From CAYRGQ01 sp964444885 (GTDB lineage: Bacteria; Bacteroidota; Bacteroidia; Sphingobacteriales; Sphingobacteriaceae), in assembly GCA_964444885.1 (NCBI GenBank), contig CAYUIZ010000090.1:1-12526 (forward strand): a DNA stretch of 12,526 bases, given 5' to 3'. Position numbers and translations under genes: made by a program. Below are positions 6,790 to 12,526 of the stretch, piece by piece. The notes below the pieces were generated by a model, which was not told where the DNA came from, made no database searches, and worked only from the letters and a program-made list of their open reading frames with translations. Each line of letters opens with the position of its first letter. The first letter of the stretch is position 1.

Positions 6790-9246
6790 CTAGCTTACTT
6801 GGCGTTTAACTTCTTTGTTGCGCCGGAAAATGGCGAGGAAGAAACCAATCGTCATGACGATCGTGCCTGCCCAGAAAAAATTGATGAACGGGAATTTGAT
6901 CGCTTTGAACACAACCCACTTTTTCTCGGGAATCGGCTTCTGGTAAACCATCAGCTCCAGCTTATCGCGTTCGGGCATGATGTTGGTAAACCGCAGTTTC
7001 AGCCCCTGATCGGCCACGTCCTTGCCAAAATCATAGACGTTTCCGTCGCGGATAATAAACACCGGCTCGGTTTCGTAGGTCTCCCCGTCAGCCGCATATA
7101 CCGTCAGCTGCATCCCGACGAAAATATCGTCCTCGCCTTTGGGAATATTTTGTATCGTCGCGTCGCGGTTGACGCCGGTTACCACCAGGAACCCGTTGCG
7201 GTAGCGCATGGTATCGCCAATGTTCACTTCGTACACCGCTGGTTCTTCGTATTCATCGAGCCCGCTCAGTCCGTCTAGCTCACCAGCTGCCAAGGCGTGC
7301 GTTTCAGCCTGTGCCGCGGTGATTAGGGTATAAATATCGTGGCTCAGGTAATGGCGCGTATCCGGTGTACCGATCAGCCCGCCCATAGCCGGGTTGTTCT
7401 GCGCGAACGGACGAAGCTGGAAGGACTCGATTACCCGGCCACTTTCTTCGTCGATACGCTCATAATTGATCTTGTAATACACGTTAGGTGGCGCCACGCT
7501 GTCGCCCACGTAGGTGATGCGGTAGTCGCCCATTTGCACGGGCTCGCCTTCCGTCAAAAACAGGTTGTCGCCGGGTTGCTCCACCTGATCAAAGCCCGCA
7601 ACAGCAATATAACCGCTCTGGTTTACCGAGATTACTTCATTCGTTGCGGCAGCCACCAAAGCACCGATCAACAACAGTCCGAAGCCGATGTGCGCCACGG
7701 ACGAACCAGCCAGCTTCCACTTGCCCCGAAACGCGGCAATCAGAATACGCGCGTTGGCCACGATCGCATACGAAGAAGCGAACACCAACAGGATGTACAT
7801 CAGGTTGGTGTAGACCTTGGTCACCCAAACCGTCAAGGCGGCCAGCACGACGGCGATAGCTAGTGTTGTGAGGGCTTCCATGAAAAATTTTCGGCTGCTG
7901 GTCCGCTTGTACTTCATAAACTGGGCAAAGCCGGACAGCAACGCCACGATCACGGCAAAACCCGCCTGCCATTTATTGAAATGCTGGATGGGATCAATCG
8001 GAGGGGCTACACTCGTGCCAAACACGGCGTTAAACACGGGAATAGACGTCGTGGCGATAATCTGAACGCAAGCGATGACCAAGACCAAAGCGCCAATAAA
8101 CAGCCAGAATTCGCGGGAGTAGATGTCTTCCTCGCGTTTTGTCGAGGGCATGTTTTTCTTGTGCACGGCCAGCATCCAGACCATAATGAAGAAAAACACC
8201 CCATTAAAGAAAATCAATTGCCAGAACAGGCCCAAGTCCGTAAAGGAGTGGACGGATGTTTCGCCTAATATACCGCTGCGGGTCAGGAATGACGCGTAGA
8301 TGACCAGCACGAAGCTGATCATCGCCAGAAACGTAGCCGTGAAATAGGAATGCCCTGAATTGCGGTAAGCGACCATCACGTGCACCGCCGCAATGAGTGT
8401 AAACCAAGGAATAATGGAAGCATTCTCGACGGGATCCCACGCCCAGAATCCGCCGAAGTTCAGCGCCTCGTAGGCCCAAAATGATCCCATGATGATACCC
8501 GCGCCCAGCGTCATGACGGCAAACAATGCCCACGGTAGGCCCGGAGTCATCCACTCCTTGTAGCGCTTCTGCCAAAGGCCAGCCGCGGCATAGGCAAATG
8601 GCACAATCATCGACGCGAAGCCTAAAAAGAGCGCCGGCGGGTGGATGACCATCCAGTAGTTTTGCAACAGGGGGTTCAATCCCGTACCGTCGGCGATCAT
8701 GCCCAGATAGTTGGGCAACTCGAATACGGGATCCGACACGGCCTGGCGCAACAAGATGAAGGGCGAACTGCCCACGCGCTCGCCAAAGACCTCAATGCCA
8801 AGCAGCATGGATCCTAAAATAGCCTGACACAGCATGACGACAGCCATCACGGGGCTCTCCCAGCTCTTGGCCTTGAACAGGAGCACGACCCCGAGGATCA
8901 TCTGCCAGAACATCCAAAGCCAGAAACTGCCTTCCTGCCCTTCCCAAAAACTGCTGATAATGTAGTGCGTGGGAAGCGAACGCGAGGAATGCGCCCAAGC
9001 ATAGTGGTATTCGAAGAGATGGTTATAGATGATGTAATACAGGCAGGAACCGATACCGATGACGGCCACCAGGTTAACCCAAAATGAAATACGGCCGATT
9101 GTTTTCCACGACTGCACCTCGTCTCGATGCTGGGCGGCAAAATAGTACGCAATAGCTGATAAAAGCGCGGATCCGAATGATAAAATTACAAAAAACTGTC
9201 CTAACTGGCCCGGAAACAGGCTCTCCCCTACATAGTTTATATCCAT
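6790..9246 (-). CDS. ccmF: Cytochrome c maturation haem lyase subunit CcmF
   Basis: An 818-residue polytopic inner-membrane protein of the CcmF/CcsA haem-handling superfamily, longer than the roughly 650 residues of E. coli CcmF because of an extended periplasmic region (about 535-780) before a final membrane helix (about 786-806). The conserved SSFWEGQEGSFWLW is at 98-111. The WWD domain is present as FGGFWAWDPVENAS (264-277), with Phe at two positions that are Trp in the E. coli motif. Four His match the family's haem ligands by context: His202 (HPPALFLGF), His289 after the WWD domain, His333 (TRSGILGETSVHSF) and His519 (VAHIGFG). It transfers haem from CcmE to apocytochrome c at the periplasmic face. 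It starts 5 nt after the ccmE stop codon with no SD, so translational coupling is likely. The other ccm genes are not in this window. Confidence 0.96.
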   Translation of the reverse strand: MDINYVGESLFPGQLGQFFVILSFGSALLSAIAYYFAAQHRDEVQSWKTIGRISFWVNLVAVIGIGSCLYYIIYNHLFEYHYAWAHSSRSLPTHYIISSFWEGQEGSFWLWMFWQMILGVVLLFKAKSWESPVMAVVMLCQAILGSMLLGIEVFGERVGSSPFILLRQAVSDPVFELPNYLGMIADGTGLNPLLQNYWMVIHPPALFLGFASMIVPFAYAAAGLWQKRYKEWMTPGLPWALFAVMTLGAGIIMGSFWAYEALNFGGFWAWDPVENASIIPWFTLIAAVHVMVAYRNSGHSYFTATFLAMISFVLVIYASFLTRSGILGETSVHSFTDLGLFWQLIFFNGVFFFIMVWMLAVHKKNMPSTKREEDIYSREFWLFIGALVLVIACVQIIATTSIPVFNAVFGTSVAPPIDPIQHFNKWQAGFAVIVALLSGFAQFMKYKRTSSRKFFMEALTTLAIAVVLAALTVWVTKVYTNLMYILLVFASSYAIVANARILIAAFRGKWKLAGSSVAHIGFGLLLIGALVAAATNEVISVNQSGYIAVAGFDQVEQPGDNLFLTEGEPVQMGDYRITYVGDSVAPPNVYYKINYERIDEESGRVIESFQLRPFAQNNPAMGGLIGTPDTRHYLSHDIYTLITAAQAETHALAAGELDGLSGLDEYEEPAVYEVNIGDTMRYRNGFLVVTGVNRDATIQNIPKGEDDIFVGMQLTVYAADGETYETEPVFIIRDGNVYDFGKDVADQGLKLRFTNIMPERDKLELMVYQKPIPEKKWVVFKAIKFPFINFFWAGTIVMTIGFFLAIFRRNKEVKRQVS

Positions 9247-9251
9247 TATTC

Positions 9252-9692
9252 TTATTCCGTAAACCCGTTTGTCGTAATTGCTGCAGGCGCAACTTGGGCA
9301 CTCGTGGCCTCGATGAGCTCTACCTCGTCTTGATTGTATTTAGAAGGACACTTCATCAAGATTTTGCTGGCATGAAACTCCTCACCCACCATCTTGCCGG
9401 TGAGTACGATCTGTTCGGACCGTTCGATATCCTGCGGCTTGGAACCGCGGAAAACCACCTTGCGCTCCGTACTGTCGTTATCGTACATGTAAAAAGAGAA
9501 GTGGTTGGCATCAATCGTAGGCTCGTAATACAAATCTTTTTCCTTGTTCAGTACGCCCACTACGTATAGCTCGGTCTCCTTGGCACTCGCCTCCGTAAAG
9601 GTCGAATACGTACTGGAATCCGTATAAATTACGATGATCATCGCAATCGCAACCGCAATCACAATCAATCCTACAATGGAACTCTTTTTCAT
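9252..9692 (-). CDS. ccmE: Haem chaperone CcmE, Cys-type (CxxxY)
   Basis: A 146-residue protein with one N-terminal membrane anchor (about residues 5-23) and a periplasmic OB-fold domain, as in CcmE, which holds haem covalently before handing it to CcmF. The haem-attachment region reads ILMKCPSKYN (111-120). The family's usual HxxxY is here C115-P-S-K-Y119, so the attachment His is replaced by Cys; the codon is TGT on the minus strand (plus 9348-9350). CxxxY CcmE proteins are known from variant Ccm systems such as those of Desulfovibrio and archaea. The start at 9692 is preferred over an upstream in-frame TTG at 9746 because it has GGAGG 8 nt upstream, begins MKKSSIVGLIV as a normal signal anchor, and lies downstream of a TAAATTTG promoter box that the longer version would span. 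First gene of ccmE-ccmF-DUF2520. Confidence 0.93.
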   Translation of the reverse strand: MKKSSIVGLIVIAVAIAMIIVIYTDSSTYSTFTEASAKETELYVVGVLNKEKDLYYEPTIDANHFSFYMYDNDSTERKVVFRGSKPQDIERSEQIVLTGKMVGEEFHASKILMKCPSKYNQDEVELIEATSAQVAPAAITTNGFTE

Positions 9693-9700
9693 GACATTAA

Positions 9701-9705
9701 CCTCC
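9701..9705 (-). promoter_or_regulatory. Shine-Dalgarno sequence of ccmE
   Basis: The minus strand reads GGAGG, then 8 nt, then the ATG at 9692. This decides the ccmE start in favour of the 146-residue protein. Confidence 0.8.
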
Positions 9706-9722
9706 AATAAGTTAAACGGATA

Positions 9723-9730
9723 CAAATTTA
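9723..9730 (-). promoter_or_regulatory. Bacteroidota -7 promoter element for the ccmE operon
   Basis: The minus strand reads TAAATTTG, a perfect match to the Bacteroidota TAnnTTTG -7 consensus. It lies about 31 nt upstream of the ccmE ATG, leaving a 5' leader of roughly 24 nt with the SD in it. A -33 TTTG is not exact; TTCG about 20 nt upstream is the nearest candidate. Confidence 0.6.
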
Positions 9731-9742
9731 CGAATTGTAAAA

Positions 9743-9766
9743 GCAAGCGACGAATATTGCAAGCGA
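9743..9766. repeat. Direct repeat GCAAGCGA x2 in the ccmE promoter
   Basis: GCAAGCGA occurs at 9743-9750 and again at 9759-9766, a 16-bp period, in the region just upstream of the ccmE -7 box. Such spacing could place two regulator contacts roughly 1.5 helical turns apart. The function is unproven. Confidence 0.45.
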
Positions 9767-9775
9767 GCGATGCTT

Positions 9776-9792
9776 TTTAGAACGATTCTAAA
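9776..9792. repeat. Perfect short inverted repeat between arfB and ccmE
   Basis: TTTAGAA, a 3-nt spacer (CGA), then TTCTAAA: a perfect 7-bp inverted repeat about 50-60 bp upstream of the ccmE -7 box and 19 bp after the arfB stop. It has no following U-run, so it is a poor terminator. It could be an operator for a dimeric regulator or a transcript-end hairpin protecting the arfB mRNA. Confidence 0.45.
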
Positions 9793-9810
9793 CAAGGTGG
9801 CTGCGGCGCG

Positions 9811-10212
9811 TCAATCCCAGCCTTTCCGCCGTTGGATTTTTCGCAACGCCTGCCGGCGTTTTGCATCCAGCCGTGCGGCAACCGAAGCCCGGGATGGTTT
9901 GGTTTTTTTTCGTGGTTTTTCCGTTCGCATCGCTTGAACAAGCATCTCCGCAAGTCGTTCCAAGGCGATTTCCTTGTTCTTCGCCTGGCTGCGGCTATCT
10001 TGGCTTTGCACCTGGATCCGGCCATCAGCACCGATGCGCGACGCCAAGCGGGACTTAATCCGTTGACGTTGCTCCGGCGTGAAGGCGCTCGCGGCGTCCA
10101 CATCGAAGAGCAGGATCACTTTGGTCTCCACTTTGTTGACATGCTGCCCACCGCTGCCGCCGCTTCGGGCAGTTTTATATTGGATATAGGGTTCGAGTTC
10201 GGCGAGGTTCAT
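9811..10212 (-). CDS. arfB: Alternative ribosome-rescue factor ArfB (peptidyl-tRNA hydrolase)
   Basis: A 133-residue class I release-factor-like protein without codon-recognition domain, the length of E. coli ArfB/YaeJ (140). The GGQ catalytic motif is at 21-23 within SGGSGGQHVNKVETKV, which hydrolyses peptidyl-tRNA in the ribosomal P site. The C-terminal tail (about 96-133) is strongly basic, rich in Lys and Arg (TKPSRASVAARL, then RRKGW near the end), as needed to sit in the empty mRNA channel of stalled ribosomes. It therefore rescues ribosomes on mRNAs lacking a stop codon. The ATG overlaps the symporter stop in an ATGA arrangement (4-bp overlap), so it is probably translated by coupling to that gene; a GGAGG lies about 13 nt upstream, rather far. 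No missing key residues seen. Confidence 0.95.
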   Translation of the reverse strand: MNLAELEPYIQYKTARSGGSGGQHVNKVETKVILLFDVDAASAFTPEQRQRIKSRLASRIGADGRIQVQSQDSRSQAKNKEIALERLAEMLVQAMRTEKPRKKTKPSRASVAARLDAKRRQALRKIQRRKGWD

Positions 10213-11462
10213 GCGGTTTCAGTGTCCTCCAGCACCACACCCTTTTTCGTCCCAAACCGGGCGACAAGCATTGCGGCAACGGTGTCGCCCGTGGCGTTAA
10301 GCAGGGTAGCCATCGGATCGACCAGCGTGCCGATAATGATTACGGTAGGGATGATGTCGTCAGGTATGCCGTAGATGGAAATCATCAACATCTCGCCAAT
10401 ATATCCACCTGAAGGAATTCCCCCAGCCACGATGCTCACCAACACCGTAATGCCAATCGCTGTCAGCAGGGTCATCGGATCGAAAAAATCCCAGCCCATC
10501 AGCACAAAAGCCACATAAATCTTGACAATACTCGATATCGAGGAGCCGTTTTTGTGTAACGTGGTACCCAACGGCACGACCACGTTGGCCACCGCCTTGG
10601 GGATACCCATCTTCTTCGCGGCCTCGATGTTGGCCGGCATGGTCGCCAAGCTGCTGCAGGTGCTGATCGCCGTGGCAGACGGCAGAATATTATATCGCCA
10701 GTATGTCCTGACGCCTTTCCGTCCAAACGCGACAAACGCGTAAAGGGTAAAAAACACGATAAAGTAAAACAGTCCGACGACGTAATAAAGTCCCAAGGGC
10801 TTTGCGTAGATGGCAAACAAATCCGACCCGATCACGCCGACCTGATAGGCGAAATAAGCACCCAAGCCGATCGGTGCCAGCTTCATGACGAAGGTGAGCA
10901 ATTGGGCCATTACGTCATTGCCCGAAGCGAGAAACTTGCGGAACGCCTTGCCTTTCTCACCTGCCCGGAGCGTGGCCATGCCCGTCAGGAAGGAGAAGAT
11001 GACAAAGGCCAGCATGTGCTGGCGGGAGAGCAACGAGGAGAACTCCGAAACGGTCAAGAACTGCACGAGTTGGTCGCCCCAAAAGAGGTCGGAACCCGCC
11101 TCGCCAATATCCGTCGGCAGGCTAGCTGCCTTGGGCGGCGCCGTCACAGGAAAAAACCACAACGCCACGATGGTGACCACGGCCGCAATGATTATCGTGG
11201 AGAGGAACACCACCGCCATCACGGACACAATGCGGCCCAGTTTCTGACCAGGGTCGATATTCGCGATCGCCGATGTGATGGCAAAAAACAGCAACGGGAT
11301 GACTGCCGTGAACAGCAGATTGAGAAAAATATCCCCAACCGGCTTTAGCCATAGCGTGGCGTCGGGAAACCACAGCCCCACCGCGCTACCGATTACGATA
11401 CCGACCAACAACAGGATGATACTCCCGTAACTACCGAAAAAACGGCTTTGTTGTATTTCCAT
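10209..11462 (-). CDS. Dicarboxylate/amino-acid:cation symporter (DAACS family)
   Basis: A 417-residue inner-membrane symporter of the glutamate transporter (GltP/DctA/GltPh) fold. The N-terminal half has about six helices. The transport core shows STCSSLATMPANIEAAKK (267-284, the Ser-rich hairpin-1 motif), VPLGTTLHKNGSSIS (296-310), a hairpin-2 Gly-rich segment GGIPSGGYIGE (347-357) and LLNATGDTV (387-395), whose Asn389 and Asp393 match the conserved NxxGD cation site. Two departures stand out. The NMDGT sodium motif reads HKNGS, losing its Asp. The Arg that binds the substrate side-chain carboxylate in the Asp/Glu carriers is Ala385, while the nearby Asp that binds the amino group is kept (Asp382). 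The substrate is therefore uncertain and may not be acidic. It is divergent from mnmD and overlaps arfB downstream. No SD upstream. Confidence 0.92.
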   Translation of the reverse strand: MEIQQSRFFGSYGSIILLLVGIVIGSAVGLWFPDATLWLKPVGDIFLNLLFTAVIPLLFFAITSAIANIDPGQKLGRIVSVMAVVFLSTIIIAAVVTIVALWFFPVTAPPKAASLPTDIGEAGSDLFWGDQLVQFLTVSEFSSLLSRQHMLAFVIFSFLTGMATLRAGEKGKAFRKFLASGNDVMAQLLTFVMKLAPIGLGAYFAYQVGVIGSDLFAIYAKPLGLYYVVGLFYFIVFFTLYAFVAFGRKGVRTYWRYNILPSATAISTCSSLATMPANIEAAKKMGIPKAVANVVVPLGTTLHKNGSSISSIVKIYVAFVLMGWDFFDPMTLLTAIGITVLVSIVAGGIPSGGYIGEMLMISIYGIPDDIIPTVIIIGTLVDPMATLLNATGDTVAAMLVARFGTKKGVVLEDTETA

Positions 11463-11493
11463 ACGATGCGCCTAAAGTAATGGTTTTTTATTT

Positions 11494-11501
11494 TAGTTTT
11501 G
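11494..11501 (+). promoter_or_regulatory. Bacteroidota -7 promoter element for mnmD
   Basis: TAGTTTTG is an exact TAnnTTTG match, placed 87 nt before the mnmD ATG. A -33 TTTG at the expected distance is not visible. The in-frame upstream TTG (11499) overlaps this box and would precede the predicted transcript start, arguing for the ATG at 11589. Confidence 0.5.
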
Positions 11502-11588
11502 CCACGTCCTGACAGATCATCCGCAAAATTTAACGAGCCCACGCCCTGCGTTTCGGGGGATCATACGCAGGTGCCTCCGAATAAAAAG

Positions 11589-12266
11589 ATGAATAATACA
11601 CCGATATACGTAGAAACGGGAGACGGTTCGCGCACCCTGTTTCACCCACAGGTAGGCGAACATTACCATTCGCGGCACGGGGCCGTGCAGGAAAGCCGAC
11701 ACGTTTTCGTCAGCATGGGGCTTGCCCATTTCCTGAGCCAGTCCGCAGCGCCACAGGCCTCCGTCCTCGAAGTAGGCTTCGGCACAGGACTTAATTTTCT
11801 GCTTAGTGCCGATTACGCCCAATCGCACGGCATTTCGCTGACCTACCAAGGCATTGAAGCCTATCCCCTGCCTGTCGGCACACTAGCCCAGATGGGGTAT
11901 GAGGCTTATGTGCCGGCGTCGTTATGGTCGGGTTTTCTAAACGCGTACGTAGGTTCGGCGCAGACTTACCAACCCGTTGGCCCCGCTGCACTTTCCATTG
12001 CCCATTGTCCCGTGCTGGATTTCCGTTCAGAAGAGCGTTTCGATGTGCTGTATTTTGATGCCTTTGCCGCCATCCATCAGCCGGACATGTGGACCGATGA
12101 CACATTGGCACACGTCTGCAGTTTTCTCAAGCCCGGGGGAATTTTTGTCACCTATGCCATCACGGGGAATCTGAAACGAAGCATGAAAGCACTGGGGTTT
12201 TCCGTCGAAAAAGTGCCCGGCGCACCCGGAAAGCGCGAAATGCTCCGCGCAACCAAGCCGTACTAG
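11589..12266 (+). CDS. mnmD: tRNA U34 mnm5(s2)U methyltransferase, stand-alone MnmD
   Basis: A 225-residue SAM-dependent methyltransferase corresponding to the N-terminal methylase half of bifunctional MnmC, without the FAD oxidase half. It methylates the 5-aminomethyl group of (2-thio)uridine at the tRNA wobble position to give mnm5(s2)U. The N-terminus has the family pattern PIYVETGDGSRTLFHP and HYHSRHGAVQES. The SAM-binding motif I is VLEVGFGTGLNFLL (59-72), the catalytic-region motif is YFDAFAAIHQPDMW (155-168), and the C-terminus has KPGGIFVTYAITGNLKRSM (181-199) followed by PGAPGKREMLRA (210-221), all hallmarks of MnmD. The ATG at 11589 is chosen over an upstream in-frame TTG at 11499 because homology begins here and the TTG lies inside a promoter box. 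It is a single-gene unit, divergent from the symporter, ending before a strong terminator. Confidence 0.94.
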   Translation: MNNTPIYVETGDGSRTLFHPQVGEHYHSRHGAVQESRHVFVSMGLAHFLSQSAAPQASVLEVGFGTGLNFLLSADYAQSHGISLTYQGIEAYPLPVGTLAQMGYEAYVPASLWSGFLNAYVGSAQTYQPVGPAALSIAHCPVLDFRSEERFDVLYFDAFAAIHQPDMWTDDTLAHVCSFLKPGGIFVTYAITGNLKRSMKALGFSVEKVPGAPGKREMLRATKPY

Positions 12267-12300
12267 CTGACCGGCAGCGCCCTTCAGGTTAGCCCAAAAC

Positions 12301-12334
12301 AAAAGCCCCGAAACGGGGAGGATCGGGGCTTTTT
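12301..12334 (+). terminator. Intrinsic terminator after mnmD, probably bidirectional
   Basis: AAAAGCCCCG (12301-12310) and CGGGGCTTTT (12324-12333) form a perfect 10-bp stem with a 13-nt loop, and T residues follow to 12334. On the minus strand the same stem is followed by TTTTGTTTT, so it should also end transcripts arriving from the right. It lies 34 nt past the mnmD stop. Confidence 0.92.
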
Positions 12335-12439
12335 AACTAACCAATTATAAACCTAAATTATGAAAAGACAAATTCTAAATACTACATACCTAACGTCCAA
12401 ATGCCATGCCGAATTGCAATCCGGTATGTTAAATTTTTG

Positions 12440-12526
12440 TTAAATCAGCCCGCCTCCCTCAGAAGTCCACTGAATCGAACGTGAACGCTCAAACCCGTGG
12501 TTGGTGTTGTCACCGACCACTTTCCC
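12440..12526 (-). CDS. Possible C-terminus of an unidentified convergent gene (partial)
   Basis: A minus-strand frame runs from the window edge for 28 codons to a TAA (plus TTA at 12440-12442). It ends FERSRSIQWTSEGGGLI. About 60 percent of third positions are G or C, similar to neighbouring genes. The bidirectional terminator about 105 bp downstream fits a convergent gene here. I do not recognise the peptide. The fragment is too short to exclude chance, as one other minus-strand frame is also open for most of this length. Confidence 0.25.
   Translation of the reverse strand, partial: GKVVGDNTNHGFERSRSIQWTSEGGGLI

Noticed and set aside
6724..7863. Long plus-strand frames opposite ccmF and the DUF2520 gene (for example 6724-7278 and 7339-7863)
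   Set aside because: They are antisense shadows of strongly supported membrane and Rossmann-fold genes and have no protein-family features.
9693..9746. Longer CcmE start at an upstream TTG
   Set aside because: It would place the promoter box and SD inside the coding sequence and adds residues before a normal signal anchor.
9832..10374. 180-codon plus-strand frame opposite arfB and the symporter end
   Set aside because: Antisense to two confident genes; composition reflects the reverse complement of Arg/Lys codons.
11472..11479. TACTTTAG on the minus strand as a symporter promoter
   Set aside because: One mismatch in the key TTTG, no -33 element, and it would leave almost no leader before the start codon.
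11499..11588. Longer MnmD start at an upstream TTG
   Set aside because: The TTG lies inside the TAGTTTTG promoter element and the extra 30 residues do not resemble the family N-terminus.
12472..12480. GTTCGATTC on the minus strand, resembling a tRNA T-loop
   Set aside because: The flanking bases do not form a T-stem and no acceptor, D or anticodon arms can be found around it.

Overview
The window looks like chromosomal DNA of a member of the Bacteroidota, most likely of the Sphingobacteriia/Cytophagia kind (inference). The evidence is protein style: exported proteins with a Gln just after the signal-peptide cleavage site, a large protease/propeller/outer-membrane-barrel protein, the Bacteroidota type of CcmE and CcmF, and a stand-alone MnmD. 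Two clean TAnnTTTG promoter elements of the type used by the Bacteroidota primary sigma factor also point this way. Most genes lack a Shine-Dalgarno sequence; mgtE and ccmE are exceptions. No rRNA, tRNA, CRISPR array, insertion sequence or phage gene was seen. Most of the window is ordinary housekeeping and transport content.

Layout. Positions 116-2189 (minus strand) hold mgtE, a CBS-regulated magnesium channel, followed 10 nt later by a small exported outer-membrane beta-barrel protein. Positions 2190-3075 are a large divergent intergenic gap. Its middle part is strikingly poor in T on the plus strand and contains short repeated words and two competing hairpins; no convincing gene was found there. 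Positions 3076-5928 (plus) encode a 950-residue exported protein that joins a gluzincin-type zinc-protease domain (HELRH), a TolB-like beta-propeller and a C-terminal outer-membrane barrel.

Positions 6006-9692 (minus) form a compact operon ccmE-ccmF-DUF2520 with its own TAnnTTTG promoter. CcmE carries Cys in place of the usual haem-binding His (CxxxY type), which suggests a variant cytochrome c maturation system. Immediately upstream on the same strand (9811-11462) lies a dicarboxylate/amino-acid:cation symporter whose stop overlaps the start of arfB, a ribosome-rescue peptidyl-tRNA hydrolase. The symporter departs from the family consensus at residues that bind sodium and the substrate carboxylate.

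Divergent from the symporter, mnmD (11589-12266, plus) encodes the tRNA wobble-uridine methyltransferase and ends at a strong, probably bidirectional, intrinsic terminator (12301-12334). The last 190 bases hold no complete gene. A minus-strand frame open to the window edge may be the C-terminus of a convergent gene.

No clearly new multi-gene system is visible. The best leads are the T-depleted gap, the protease-propeller-barrel protein, the Cys-type CcmE with its sparse ccm set, and the altered symporter binding site.
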